Assembly (NCBI RefSeq): GCF_016755635.1
Contig: NZ_CP051500.1
Location: 434,001-498,000 of the forward strand
Length of the DNA stretch: 64,000 bases
DNA from: Helicobacter pylori
GTDB lineage: Bacteria > Campylobacterota > Campylobacteria > Campylobacterales > Helicobacteraceae
Direction of reading: 5' to 3'
Position numbers and translations under genes: made by a program
The notes under the pieces: model-generated
Told to the model about the DNA's origin: nothing
The model's input: the letters and a program-made list of their open reading frames with translations, nothing else
The model's database searches: none
Part shown: in pieces, positions 9,312 through 18,268 of the stretch
Numbering within the stretch: position 1 is the first letter of the stretch
How the letters are laid out: the number at the start of each line of letters is the position of its first letter

Positions 9312-10562
9312 TTATTTTTTAGCCGGCTCATTTTCTTGGCTCTTTTGGTGCAAAATAAATTGAGCGATAGATTCTAGGTATTTTAAAATAAAAGGGGTTG
9401 CTAACATAGAAAAGACCACCATAAGGATAAGGAGCTGGTGGATGTCATTTTGAGCGATATTTAAGATATTTTTTTGGTGCAAAAAACCAAGAATCCCTTT
9501 TTTTTCTTGCAAATTAAAGAGCTGGTGCGAGCCTGAATTTAAAAAGATAACAAAAGAAAACTCCCCGATTTGCGCTAAAGAAAGAGCGGTTTTTATGGCA
9601 GTTTTAGCGTCTCTAAAAAAACGCAAAAGCGCATAAATGATAGCCGTCTTAAACCCCATCACTAAAATGAGTAAAAAGATGACAACAAAGAACTTCTCCA
9701 TAAAGAAACTCACATTAATTTGCATCCCTATCGTAATGAAAAAAAGGGCTAAGAAGAGGTTTTTTAATTGCGCGAATTCTTCTTGGACATTGATTTTATA
9801 GCGCGATTTAGAAATCGCCATGCCCACAATGAACGCTCCTAAAGACATAGAAAACCCAAAAAAATGGCTCAACCCTGCCGCGCTGCAAACAATCACTAAA
9901 ATCGTGCCTATAAAAATTTCAGGCAAGCGCGTGTCTTTTGCTTGCTCTAAGATGAGATTAGCCCCTTTTTTTCCAGGCAATAATAAAAGAACTAAAATAA
10001 TCCCTGCGGAAATAAAAGTTTTAAGAATGAGTAAATTGACATTAGAATCTTTGCTGCCTAGAATAGTGAGGATTAAAAGCATGGGAATGGCTGCAATATC
10101 TTGGAAAATCAAAATCCCCACCGCGCTCTTTCCCATGGGCGTGCTAAGCTGTTTGGAATCTTCAAAGAATTTCAACACAATAGCGGTTGAAGAGAGCGAA
10201 AGCCCCATGCCTAAAACAAGGGAAAAAATGGGTGAAAGACCCAAAATAAAATACCCCACTAAAAAAGCGATTAAAGCGCATAAAACCACTTGTAAAAGCC
10301 CAAAAACCAGCACTTCTTGTTTGATGGACTTGAGCTTGTCAAAATTAAACTCAATGCCTATCATAAACATTAAAAAGACGATACCAAATTCACCAATATC
10401 AGACAACAAATTAAAATCATTAATTTTAAAAAAAGCCGCTAAGACCGTTCCTGTGCAAATGTAACCAATGATAACAGGCATGTCTAATTTCTTTAAAAAG
10501 ATTCCAAAGCCTACAGCAAGCCATAAGCCAGCAATAACAATATAAAGTGTGCTGTTTTCCAT
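9312..10562 (-). CDS. kefB: KefB-type potassium efflux / CPA2 cation-proton exchanger
   Basis: This 416-residue inner-membrane protein is a CPA2 monovalent cation:proton antiporter of the KefB/KefC type. Roughly a dozen hydrophobic segments cover nearly the whole chain. Family motifs include GYICTGTVLAAF near residue 33, GIEFNFDKL near 68, SLSSTAIVLKFF near 121, FQDIAAIPML near 153 and TIGMQINVSFF near 276. It lacks the cytoplasmic TrkA/RCK domain of E. coli KefB, so gating by glutathione adducts is doubtful even though the family name implies it. It is transcribed alone on the minus strand, behind a long AT-rich region with a good -10 box about 210 bases upstream. The transported ion is not shown by sequence. 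Confidence 0.85.
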   Translation of the reverse strand: MENSTLYIVIAGLWLAVGFGIFLKKLDMPVIIGYICTGTVLAAFFKINDFNLLSDIGEFGIVFLMFMIGIEFNFDKLKSIKQEVLVFGLLQVVLCALIAFLVGYFILGLSPIFSLVLGMGLSLSSTAIVLKFFEDSKQLSTPMGKSAVGILIFQDIAAIPMLLILTILGSKDSNVNLLILKTFISAGIILVLLLLPGKKGANLILEQAKDTRLPEIFIGTILVIVCSAAGLSHFFGFSMSLGAFIVGMAISKSRYKINVQEEFAQLKNLFLALFFITIGMQINVSFFMEKFFVVIFLLILVMGFKTAIIYALLRFFRDAKTAIKTALSLAQIGEFSFVIFLNSGSHQLFNLQEKKGILGFLHQKNILNIAQNDIHQLLILMVVFSMLATPFILKYLESIAQFILHQKSQENEPAKK

Positions 10563-10770
10563 AAAAACCTTTCCCCAGTAGAATCAATTTGTTTTAAAGA
10601 AATAAAAGCGAAACTATCTTAATAAATTGATCTATTAAATAACACTATTGAATAAAATAATATCTATCAAAAATATATATAAGCAATTTATTATTTAGAT
10701 CTTACTAAACCCATATTCAAACGCCAACACCAAACGCTCTATTGAGTAAAATAAAAATTAAAACGCTAGG

Positions 10771-10776
10771 ATTATA
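10771..10776 (-). promoter_or_regulatory. candidate -10 box for a long kefB leader
   Basis: Minus-strand TATAAT preceded by GTGCAG. The next gene on this strand is kefB, whose start is about 200 bases downstream, so a promoter here would give an unusually long leader or a short independent RNA. Confidence 0.4.
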
Positions 10777-10813
10777 CTGCACTAAAACAAACTTTCTATT
10801 TATAAAAAAGATT

Positions 10814-10843
10814 TTTGAACCCCAACCTTTTAAGAGTTGGCTA
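10814..10843 (-). terminator. imperfect hairpin, candidate terminator of the Hor gene
   Basis: On the minus strand AACC and CCAAC pair with GTTGG and GGTT around an eight-base loop, with a CTAG bulge, followed by a T-rich stretch (ATCTTTTTTAT). It lies about 40 bases past the stop of the outer membrane protein gene. Confidence 0.4.
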
Positions 10844-10882
10844 GGGTTTGATTTGATGAAGAAGAGCGAATGAAAGAATGAA

Positions 10883-11443
10883 CTAGAAAGTGAAGACATA
10901 ATCCACATACCAAGAATAGTAGCGGATAAGCCCTACATCTTTACTGCCCTGATTAACCATAGGGAATTTCACGCCTGCTTCAAACGCACTGCGATCCCCA
11001 ACACGCATTCTTCCGCCTAAATTCCATAAGAACTGGAATCTCGTTTGATTGACATCATAAGGGAACATCCAAGTGTTTCCGGCTAATTGAACGCCACCGA
11101 TGAGACCTAGAGCGAATTTATCCAAAGGAATGAGATTGACAATCAAATCGCCACCGCCACCATAGGTGAGCAAATTGGTTTTGGTGTGTTCAGTCCCTGA
11201 AGTGTTAAACCAATCTAAAAAGCCATACACCCTAGCCCCAAACCATTTATTGGCAAAGCCTACAAAACCTAATTTGAAATTCAAACCATAAAGGTCATTG
11301 CCATGACGCCAATCAGAGTAATTGCTGTTATAGGGGCCATAACGACCTTGCTGATAACCCGCACCCATAAAAAACCCATTCACTTCGCCAGCTAGCGCTA
11401 AACTCGTGCTCAAGCTTAAAATACAAGCAATTCTTTTAATCAT
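10883..11443 (-). CDS. horE: Hor-family outer membrane protein (HP0472 type)
   Basis: This is a 186-residue outer membrane beta-barrel protein of the Helicobacter Hor family. A signal peptide (MIKRIACILSLSTSLALAG) is cleaved after about residue 19. The mature chain alternates aromatic and small residues as short strands do (GLNFKLGFVGFANKWFGARVYGFLDWF), and the protein ends in ...WYVDYVFTF with the terminal Phe recognised by the BAM complex. H. pylori Hor/Hop proteins share the GARVYGFLDWF and YGGGGDLIVNLI patterns seen here. It is transcribed alone, divergently from modA. Family assignment is secure; the symbol horE is from memory of the HP0472 position. Function, whether pore or adhesin, is unknown. 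Confidence 0.85.
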   Translation of the reverse strand: MIKRIACILSLSTSLALAGEVNGFFMGAGYQQGRYGPYNSNYSDWRHGNDLYGLNFKLGFVGFANKWFGARVYGFLDWFNTSGTEHTKTNLLTYGGGGDLIVNLIPLDKFALGLIGGVQLAGNTWMFPYDVNQTRFQFLWNLGGRMRVGDRSAFEAGVKFPMVNQGSKDVGLIRYYSWYVDYVFTF

Positions 11444-11625
11444 AATAAATCCTTCTTGTTGAATTAAAGTTACACCCTAAAATCGGTTATTTTTCTAAAA
11501 GATTTAATTTTTTGTCAAAGATGAGGGTTTTAGAGTGAAAATATTGATTAAATCATGGATAAGTGGGATACACCTACAAAACCACCTCAAACTTTTAAAA
11601 TACAAATTTTTAAGATACAAATAGG

Positions 11626-11631
11626 TATAAT
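11626..11631 (+). promoter_or_regulatory. -10 box of the mod operon
   Basis: TATAAT lies 31 bases upstream of the modA ATG, in a context (TAGGTATAATCA) typical of H. pylori sigma-80 promoters. The expected transcript starts near 11638, giving a leader of about 25 bases. Confidence 0.6.
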
Positions 11632-11662
11632 CACCAACTTCAATTTAATAAAAGGGAGTTCT

Positions 11663-12403
11663 ATGAAAAATACTTTCAAAGCGTTTGCCTTGTTAATCGT
11701 ATTTTTTTCAAGCGCTCTGTTGGCACAGGATTTAAAAATCGCTGCTGCTGCTAATCTCACACGCGCTTTAAAAGCCCTTGTTAAAGAATTTCAAAAAGAA
11801 CACCCAAAAGACGCTATTAGAATTAGTTTTAATTCTTCAGGCAAACTCTACGCTCAAATCGCTCAAAACGCCCCTTTTGATTTATTCATTTCAGCAGATG
11901 TTGCCAGGCCTAAAAAGCTTTATGATGAAAAAATAACCCCTTTTAAAGAAGAAGTCTATGCTAAAGGCGTGTTGGTTTTATGGAGCGAAAATCTAAAAAT
12001 ACATTCTTTAGAAATTCTTAAAGACCCTAAAATCAAGCGTATCGCTATGGCTAATCCTAAACTAGCCCCTTATGGAAAAGCCAGCATGGAAGTCTTAGAG
12101 AATTTAAAACTCACTTCCAGTCTTAAATCTAAAATCATTTATGGCGCTTCTATTTCTCAAGCCCATCAATTCATCGCCACTAAAAACGCTCAAATAGGCT
12201 TTGGAGCGTTATCCTTGATGGATAAAAAAGATAAAAACCTCTCTTATTTCATCATTGATAAAGCCCTTTATAACCCTATTGAACAAGCCTTGATTACCAC
12301 TAAAAATGGGGCTAATAACCCTTTAGCCAAAGTTTTTAAAGATTTTTTATTCAGCCCTAAAGCCAGAGCTATCTTTAAAGAATACGGCTATATCGTGGAT
12401 TGA
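11663..12403 (+). CDS. modA: molybdate-binding periplasmic protein ModA
   Basis: ModA is the periplasmic molybdate-binding component of the ModABC transporter that feeds molybdenum cofactor synthesis. I start the gene at the ATG at 11663, preceded by AAAGGGAG; this gives 246 residues beginning with a signal peptide (KNTFKAFALLIVFFSSALLA), whereas the longer frame upstream has no export signal at its start. The mature protein opens with LKIAAAANLTRALKAL, carries FNSSGKLYAQIAQNAPFDLF with the oxyanion-binding serines, and ends in the type 2 periplasmic-binding fold (ARAIFKEYGYI). modB follows after 21 bases and modC overlaps modB, so the three form one operon. No ModE repressor gene is adjacent. 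Confidence 0.92.
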   Translation: MKNTFKAFALLIVFFSSALLAQDLKIAAAANLTRALKALVKEFQKEHPKDAIRISFNSSGKLYAQIAQNAPFDLFISADVARPKKLYDEKITPFKEEVYAKGVLVLWSENLKIHSLEILKDPKIKRIAMANPKLAPYGKASMEVLENLKLTSSLKSKIIYGASISQAHQFIATKNAQIGFGALSLMDKKDKNLSYFIIDKALYNPIEQALITTKNGANNPLAKVFKDFLFSPKARAIFKEYGYIVD

Positions 12404-12424
12404 AACGCATAAAAAAGGCGAACA

Positions 12425-13099
12425 ATGGATCATGAGTTTTTGATTACCATGCGTTTGAGCTTTTCTTTAGCTTTGATTACCACCCTTATTTTACTCCCTA
12501 TAGGGATTTTTTTGGGCTATTTTTTAAGCCTTAAACGCAATCTTTTAACGAGCTTAACAGAAACGCTTGTGTATATGCCTTTAGTTTTACCCCCAAGCGT
12601 GCTAGGGTTTTATCTTCTTTTAATCTTTTCGCCTTCTTCTTTTTTGGGAGCGTTTTTACAAGATATGTTAAATGTGAAACTTGTTTTTAGTTTTCAAGGG
12701 CTTATTTTAGGGAGCGTGATTTTTTCCTTGCCCTTTATGGTAAGCCCCATTAAAAGCGCGTTAATTTCCTTGCCCGCTTCTTTAAAAGAAGCCAGTTATA
12801 GCTTGGGTAAGGGAGAATACTACACCCTTTTTTTCGTCCTACTCCCTAACATCAAACCCAGTGTATTGATGGCTATCATTACAACTTTTACGCACACTAT
12901 AGGCGAATTTGGCGTGGTGATGATGCTTGGGGGTGATATATTAGGGGAAACAAGAGTGGCTAGCATTGCGATTTTTAACGAAGCTGAAGCGCTCAATTAT
13001 TCTAAAGCCCACCAATACGCCTTAACGCTCACGCTTATCAGTTTTAGCCTCTTATTTGTTACCCTATTTTTGAATAAAAAACAAAGCTCGTTTTTATGA
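12425..13099 (+). CDS. modB: molybdate ABC transporter permease ModB
   Basis: ModB is the inner-membrane permease of the molybdate ABC transporter. Its 224 residues form about five membrane helices, starting with FLITMRLSFSLALITTLIL. The EAA loop that docks the ATPase is visible near residue 120 (LPASLKEASYSLGKGEYY), and the following TFTHTIGEFGVVMMLGG is the molybdate/sulfate permease signature. The last four bases overlap the start of modC (ATGATAA type junction), which implies translational coupling. Length and motifs match the family well and no defect is visible. Confidence 0.93.
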   Translation: MDHEFLITMRLSFSLALITTLILLPIGIFLGYFLSLKRNLLTSLTETLVYMPLVLPPSVLGFYLLLIFSPSSFLGAFLQDMLNVKLVFSFQGLILGSVIFSLPFMVSPIKSALISLPASLKEASYSLGKGEYYTLFFVLLPNIKPSVLMAIITTFTHTIGEFGVVMMLGGDILGETRVASIAIFNEAEALNYSKAHQYALTLTLISFSLLFVTLFLNKKQSSFL

Positions 13100-13893
13100 T
13101 AAAAGCGCGGTTTAAAAAACGCCTTTTAGGATCTAGGGGTGCGTTTGATTTGAATATAGACTTAGAAATTAAAGAAGCAGAAGTTGTCGCTTTATTAGGA
13201 GAATCGGGAGCGGGTAAAAGCACGATTTTACGCATTTTAGCGGGGCTTGAAGCGGTGAATAGCGGCTATATTGAAGTCAATCGTTCAGTGTGGCTAGACA
13301 CTCAAAAAAAAATTTTTTTAAAACCACAACAACGAAAAATCGGCTTTGTGTTTCAAGATTACGCCCTATTCCCTCATTTAAATGTGTATCAAAACATTGC
13401 CTTTGCTCACCCTAAAGATACAAATAAAATCCACGAAGTGTTACGCTTAATGCGTTTAGAAAATCTAAGCCAGCAAAAAATTCTTCAACTCTCTGGCGGA
13501 CAAGCCCAACGAGTCGCTTTAGCAAGAGCTTTGATCGCAGCCAAGAATTTATTGCTTTTAGATGAGCCTTTAAACGCCCTAGATAACGCCTTAAAAAACG
13601 AAGTGCAACAAGGTTTGCTTGATTTTATCAAGCGTGAAAATTTAAGCGTGCTATTAGTCAGTCATAACCCAAACGAAATAACCAAACTCGCGCAAACTTT
13701 CCTCTTTTTAAACAATGGTGTTATTGATCCTAATCAAGAAAATCGGCTTTTTTCAAACCGCTTGTTGATAAAACCTCTCTTTGAAGATGAAAATTATTGC
13801 CATTATGAGGTCATTCCTCAAACGATTAGTTTGCCCAAAGATTGTCTGAATCCAACTTTTAAGCTTGATTTCAATCAAAACAAAAAATTTTAG
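13096..13893 (+). CDS. modC: molybdate ABC transporter ATPase ModC (ModD in older annotation)
   Basis: This is the ATPase driving molybdate import. Walker A is GESGAGKST near residue 36, the Q-loop is VFQDYALFPHLN near 88, the ABC signature LSGGQAQRVALARAL near 133, Walker B LLLLDEPLNALD near 154 and the switch histidine VSHNPNE near 190. At 265 residues it is shorter than E. coli ModC and lacks the C-terminal molybdate-sensing TOBE pair, as is usual in this genus. It overlaps modB by four bases and is the last gene of the operon, converging on gltX 114 bases further on. Confidence 0.92.
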   Translation: MIKARFKKRLLGSRGAFDLNIDLEIKEAEVVALLGESGAGKSTILRILAGLEAVNSGYIEVNRSVWLDTQKKIFLKPQQRKIGFVFQDYALFPHLNVYQNIAFAHPKDTNKIHEVLRLMRLENLSQQKILQLSGGQAQRVALARALIAAKNLLLLDEPLNALDNALKNEVQQGLLDFIKRENLSVLLVSHNPNEITKLAQTFLFLNNGVIDPNQENRLFSNRLLIKPLFEDENYCHYEVIPQTISLPKDCLNPTFKLDFNQNKKF

Positions 13894-14007
13894 AAATATT
13901 TTTTCATTTTCTCTTAAAACCCTCTTATTTTTCAAAAGGAGTTGTTTAACAACCGCTAAAATCAAACTCTTTTATGATTAGCGTTCAATGAAAACAGAGC
14001 CAATCTT

Positions 14008-15399
14008 TTAGTTTTTCAAAAACTCTTCTATTCTTTTGACGCTCTCTGTTTTGCCTAAAATAAAAAGCGCTTCTTTAAGGCCTATCCCGCCCCCCTTACC
14101 CAAAAGGGCTAATCTTAAAGGCTGCATAAAATTACCCGCTTTAATCTTTTCTTCTTCAATGATTTTATGCATGGCGTTTTCTAGCGCGCTTTCATCGTTG
14201 AAATTGGTTGTATTTAATTCCAATTTAAATTTTTCTAATAAAGGCATGACGAGCGCTTGATTGAGTTTTTTAAAAACCTTTTCTTCATACTCCACAGGGG
14301 CGATTAAAACCTCATCTATTTTAAGGGCTAATTCTTTTAAGGTTTGGGATCTTTCTTTGAGAGCGTCCAACAAGCGATCCAATTGAGCGGGGTTTAAATG
14401 AGAGAGATCGCTAAAACTAAAAGGCTTTAAAAGCTCTAATAATTCCTGCGCGTTTTGGTTTTTCAAATAATGAGCGTTGAGCCAATTAAGCTTGTGCCAG
14501 CTAAAGCAACTGGGCGAAGAATTTAAATCTTTAGGGTCAAAACATTCCAATAATTCTTGCATGCTAAAAATCTCTTTATCTTGATAGCTCCACCCCAAAC
14601 GCGCTAAAAAATTCACTAAAGCTTCCTTAAGATAGCCCCTTTCTTGATAATCCATCACATTAGTGGCCCCATGGCGTTTGCTTAGTTTTTGCCCTTCTTC
14701 GTTCAAAATCATCGGCACATGGAAAAAATTAGGGATTTTAAAATTCAAAGCCTTATAGAGAACGATTTGTTTAGGGGTGTTAGAAAGGTGATCATCGCCT
14801 CTAATCACATCAGTAATCCCCATTAAAGCGTCATCAACAATAACCACAAAATTATAAGTGGGCGTCCCATCGCTCCTGGCGATAATAAAATCGTCTATTT
14901 CGTTAGTGTTCACTTTCACTTCGCCTTTAACCCCGTCATTAAAACTAATGATCTCATTTTGGGGGACTTTAATCCTTACCACAGGCTCTATGCCTTTAGG
15001 GGGCGTGCCTTTAAAATCACGATAACGATTGTCATAGCGTGGGGTTTCTTTCCTGGCCTTTTGTTCTTCTCTCAAAGCGTCCAACTCATCTTTACTCATG
15101 TAGCAATAATAGGCTTTGTCTTCGTCTAAGAGTTTTTGGATATATTCTTTATAAATCTCAAAGCGTTTGGATTGGTAGAGGATTTCGCCATCGTATTCTA
15201 GCCCTACCCATTTGAAAGCCTCTATAATGGCGTTAGCCGCTTCTATGGAGTTACGGCTCAAATCCGTGTCTTCAATGCGTAAAAAAAACTTTCCTTGATT
15301 GGCTCGTGCAAAAAGATAATTAAAAATGGCTGTCCTTAAGCCTCCTATGTGGAGATAGCCAGTGGGTGATGGGGCGAAGCGCGTAACGATCAAACTCAT
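14008..15399 (-). CDS. gltX: glutamyl-tRNA synthetase (GluRS1)
   Basis: Glutamyl-tRNA synthetase charges tRNA-Glu with glutamate. The class I signature HIGH appears as FAPSPTGYLHIGGLRTAIF near residue 8 and the KMSKS loop as KLSKRHGATN near residue 240. The 463-residue length is typical of bacterial discriminating enzymes. H. pylori has no GlnRS and carries two GltX paralogues, of which this copy (HP0476 position) is known as the one for tRNA-Glu, while the other charges tRNA-Gln. Which copy this is rests on gene context. The gene is transcribed on the minus strand with its own promoter (-10 TACAAT at 15429-15434), divergent from hopJ. Confidence 0.94.
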   Translation of the reverse strand: MSLIVTRFAPSPTGYLHIGGLRTAIFNYLFARANQGKFFLRIEDTDLSRNSIEAANAIIEAFKWVGLEYDGEILYQSKRFEIYKEYIQKLLDEDKAYYCYMSKDELDALREEQKARKETPRYDNRYRDFKGTPPKGIEPVVRIKVPQNEIISFNDGVKGEVKVNTNEIDDFIIARSDGTPTYNFVVIVDDALMGITDVIRGDDHLSNTPKQIVLYKALNFKIPNFFHVPMILNEEGQKLSKRHGATNVMDYQERGYLKEALVNFLARLGWSYQDKEIFSMQELLECFDPKDLNSSPSCFSWHKLNWLNAHYLKNQNAQELLELLKPFSFSDLSHLNPAQLDRLLDALKERSQTLKELALKIDEVLIAPVEYEEKVFKKLNQALVMPLLEKFKLELNTTNFNDESALENAMHKIIEEEKIKAGNFMQPLRLALLGKGGGIGLKEALFILGKTESVKRIEEFLKN

Positions 15400-15428
15400 T
15401 GTTCTAACCTTAAAAATAAAATGCTCTT

Positions 15429-15434
15429 ATTGTA
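15429..15434 (-). promoter_or_regulatory. -10 box of gltX
   Basis: Minus-strand TACAAT, 30 bases upstream of the gltX ATG and preceded by TTTGAA. A leader of about 23 bases with an AAGG ribosome-binding site follows. Confidence 0.5.
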
Positions 15435-15515
15435 TTCAAAAATGGCTTAAAAATGGTTTCACTTTTTTCTATTAAAATTAGTGTATCATTGAGATTATTT
15501 TTAATAGGATCACCC

Positions 15516-16622
15516 ATGCAATTTCAAAAAACCTTATTTTCTTTTTTATCTTTATCTTTATTTTTATCTTTTGGTATCGCTGAAGAAAATGGGGCGTATG
15601 CGAGCGTGGGGTTTGAATATTCCATTAGTCATGCTGTTGAGCATAATAACCCTTTTTTGAATCAAGAACGCATCCAAATCATTTCTAACGCTCAAAACAA
15701 AATCTACAAACTCAATCAAGTTAAAAATGAAATCACAAACATGCAAAACACCTTTAATTACATCAACAACGCTTTAAAAAACAACTCCAAATTAACCCCC
15801 ACTGAAATGCAAGCCGAGCAATACTACCTCCAATCCACCCTTCAAAACATTGAAAAAATAGTCATGCTTAGTGGGGGCGTTGCATCTAACCCCCAATTAG
15901 CCCAAGCGTTGGAAAAAATGCAAGAACCCATTACTAACCCTTTAGAATTAGCAGAAAACTTAAAAAATTTAGAATTGCAATTCGCTCAATCTCAAAACCG
16001 CATGCTTTCTTCTTTGTCTTCTCAGATCGCTGCAATTTCAAATTCTTTGAACGCGCTGGATCCTAGCTCTTATTCTAAAAACATTTCAAGCATGTATGGG
16101 GTGAGTTTGAGCGTAGGGTATAAGCATTTCTTTAGCAAGAAAAAAAATCAAGGGTTTCGCTATTACCTGTTCTATGACTATGGTTACACTAATTTTGGTT
16201 TTGTGGGTAATGGCTTTGATGGTTTAGGCAAAATGAATAACCATCTCTATGGGCTTGGAATAGACTATCTTTATAATTTCATTGATAACGCAAAAAAACA
16301 TTCGAGCGTGGGTTTTTATATAGGCTTTGCTTTAGCGGGGAGTTCGTGGGTAGGGAGTGGTTTAGGCATGTGGGTGAGTCAAAGGGATTTTATCAACAAT
16401 TATTTGACGGGTTATCAAGCTAAAATGCACACGAGTTTTTTTCAAATCCCTTTGAATTTTGGGGTTCGTGTGAATGTTAATAGGCACAATGGCTTTGAAA
16501 TGGGCTTGAAAATCCCTTTAGCAGTCAATTCCTTTTATGAAACGCATGGCAAAGGGTTAAACGCTTCCCTCTTTTTCAAACGCCTTGTCATGTTTAATGT
16601 GAGTTATGTTTATAGTTTTTAG
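15516..16622 (+). CDS. hopJ: Hop-family outer membrane protein HopJ/HopK
   Basis: This is a 368-residue Hop-family outer membrane protein. The start chosen is the ATG at 15516 behind an AGGA site, because the next residues form a clear signal peptide (LFSFLSLSLFLSFGIA). The mature N-terminus EENGAYASVGFEYSISHAV and the C-terminal barrel with final ...LVMFNVSYVYSF are Hop hallmarks. The middle (residues 60-190) is an extracellular helical region with two leucine/asparagine-rich helices. In H. pylori this locus and another elsewhere hold nearly identical copies, hopJ and hopK, kept alike by gene conversion, so the letter cannot be fixed from one copy. A plausible -10 (TATCAT) is at 15484-15489. 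Expected role: porin or adhesin in the outer membrane. Confidence 0.9.
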   Translation: MQFQKTLFSFLSLSLFLSFGIAEENGAYASVGFEYSISHAVEHNNPFLNQERIQIISNAQNKIYKLNQVKNEITNMQNTFNYINNALKNNSKLTPTEMQAEQYYLQSTLQNIEKIVMLSGGVASNPQLAQALEKMQEPITNPLELAENLKNLELQFAQSQNRMLSSLSSQIAAISNSLNALDPSSYSKNISSMYGVSLSVGYKHFFSKKKNQGFRYYLFYDYGYTNFGFVGNGFDGLGKMNNHLYGLGIDYLYNFIDNAKKHSSVGFYIGFALAGSSWVGSGLGMWVSQRDFINNYLTGYQAKMHTSFFQIPLNFGVRVNVNRHNGFEMGLKIPLAVNSFYETHGKGLNASLFFKRLVMFNVSYVYSF

Positions 16623-16630
16623 GGGGGAAA

Positions 16631-18268
16631 ATGCCTTCAAACGCTCTTTTGATTGAAGAAATCGCTCATTTAATCAATGTTTCTCATAGCAGCGTGCATA
16701 ATTGGATCAAAACCAATCTTTTAGAGAAACTAGAGATTGATCATAAAATTTATGTGAAAACGAGTTCTTTTTTAGATTTTTGCCGCAACCATTTAGGGAA
16801 AAACAAACTCAACAAATACGCTAACAAATCCTTAAAAGGCACGCATAACCATCAAGAATTGATTTTAAAATACCTAAAAATATTAGAAAATAGCTCTGAT
16901 TTAGAAAAGTTGGGTTCTTATTATGAAGAAGAACTTTCTAACACCACCAAAAATTTAGAAGGCATTTACTACACTCCTAATAGGATAGTAGAGCAACTTT
17001 TCACTCTCCCTAAAGATTTTGATGCTTCTCAAGCGACTTTTTGCGATCCGGCTGTGGGGAGCGGGAATTTTATCATGCATGCTTTAAAACTGGGTTTTAA
17101 GGTTGAAAATATCTATGGCTATGATACGGACGCCTTTGCTGTCGCTTTGACTAAAAAGCGTATTAAAGAGCGTTATCGTTTAGATTGCCCTAATATTGTG
17201 CAAAAAGATTTTTTAAGTTTAAAACACACCCCACAATTTGATTGCATTTTCACTAACCCGCCATGGGGTAAGAAATACAACCAAAACCAAAAAGAAACTT
17301 TCAAACAGCAATTCAACCTCTCTCAAAGCCTAGATAGCGCGTCGCTCTTTTTTATAGCGAGTGTGAATTGCTTAAAAGAAAACGCTCATTTGGGGCTATT
17401 ATTACCCGAAAGTTGTTTGAATATTGATGCGTTTAGCAAAATGCGAGAAATGGCTTTAAAGTTTCAAATTAGAAGCCTGATTGATTTTGACAAACCCTTT
17501 AAAACCCTAATGACTAGGGCTGTGGGTTTGGTGCTTAAAAAAATCCCTAATAAGGATCAAAAAATCTCATGCTTTTATCAAAATAAACTATTCAAACGCT
17601 CACCCTCTTCTTTTTTCAACAACCCTAAAAAGATTTTTAATATCCATTGCTCTCACCAAAAAAATAAAATTTTAGACCACCTTTTTTCCATTCCCCATAT
17701 CACTTTAAAAAATAACGCTCATTTTGCTTTAGGGATTGTTACAGGCAACAATAAAGAAAGATTACACTCCAAGCAAGAAAAAAATACCATTCCTATTTTT
17801 AGGGGTTCAGATATTTTAAAAGACAGATTAAAAGCCCCTAGCCAATTCATTAACGCTGATTTAAAAGACTGCCAACAAGTTGCTCCCTTAAGTCTTTATC
17901 AGGCTAGAGAAAAAATCGTGTATAAATTCATTTCTTCAAAGCTTGTCTTTTTCTATGACAATGAGCAACGCCTTTTTTTAAACAGCGCGAACATGTTTGT
18001 TTTAAAAGAAAATTTCCCTATCAACGCTCATGCGTTAAAAGAATTGTTAAACAGCGATTTAATGCAATTTATTTTTGAATCGCTTTTTAAAACGCATAAA
18101 ATCTTAAGAAAAGATTTGGAATGTTTGCCCCTATTTGCGCAATTTATCAACAATAGTTTTGATGAAAAATTTTATTTAAAAAATTTAGGGATAGAAAAAA
18201 AAGACCCTAAACATTTTACAATCAGGAAAAACCATGCACATCGCTTGTCTTTTGGCTTTAGGGGATAA
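16631..18268 (+). CDS. N6-adenine DNA methyltransferase with N-terminal helix-turn-helix (HP0478 type)
   Basis: This is a 545-residue DNA adenine methyltransferase. The SAM-binding motif I is FCDPAVGSGNFIMHAL near residue 137 and the catalytic motif IV is FTNPPWGKKY near residue 208, the order of the gamma-type N6 enzymes. The C-terminal 250 residues are the probable target-recognition region (ALGIVTGNNKERL, then PIFRGSDI). The first 60 residues look like a helix-turn-helix (IEEIAHLINVSHSSVHNWIKT), a DNA-binding add-on. No restriction endonuclease is adjacent, so it is either solitary or combines functions. It starts 8 bases after hopJ with a GGGGG-rich ribosome-binding site, and its last 35 bases overlap the next gene. 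The recognition sequence cannot be told from the window. Confidence 0.85.
   Translation: MPSNALLIEEIAHLINVSHSSVHNWIKTNLLEKLEIDHKIYVKTSSFLDFCRNHLGKNKLNKYANKSLKGTHNHQELILKYLKILENSSDLEKLGSYYEEELSNTTKNLEGIYYTPNRIVEQLFTLPKDFDASQATFCDPAVGSGNFIMHALKLGFKVENIYGYDTDAFAVALTKKRIKERYRLDCPNIVQKDFLSLKHTPQFDCIFTNPPWGKKYNQNQKETFKQQFNLSQSLDSASLFFIASVNCLKENAHLGLLLPESCLNIDAFSKMREMALKFQIRSLIDFDKPFKTLMTRAVGLVLKKIPNKDQKISCFYQNKLFKRSPSSFFNNPKKIFNIHCSHQKNKILDHLFSIPHITLKNNAHFALGIVTGNNKERLHSKQEKNTIPIFRGSDILKDRLKAPSQFINADLKDCQQVAPLSLYQAREKIVYKFISSKLVFFYDNEQRLFLNSANMFVLKENFPINAHALKELLNSDLMQFIFESLFKTHKILRKDLECLPLFAQFINNSFDEKFYLKNLGIEKKDPKHFTIRKNHAHRLSFGFRG

Larger units (their letters stand above)
10563..10882. other. AT-rich intergenic region between kefB and the Hor gene
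   Basis: No convincing gene lies in these 320 bases. The stretch 10600-10715 is very AT-rich. A minus-strand TATAAT box is at 10771-10776, and an imperfect hairpin that could end the Hor gene transcript is at about 10814-10843. A minus-strand frame of 63 codons overlapping the Hor 3' end has no homology I recognise and poor codon character, so it is not called as a gene. Confidence 0.6.

Noticed and set aside
10690..10740. Possible OMP C-terminal relic (short LAFEYGF-like reading on the minus strand)
   Set aside because: Only about a dozen codons are open, with no other matching segment around, so chance is likely.
10717..10908. 63-codon minus-strand frame overlapping the end of the Hor gene
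   Set aside because: It overlaps the 3' end of a firm gene in another frame, lies in AT-rich intergenic sequence and has no recognisable domain or good ribosome-binding site.
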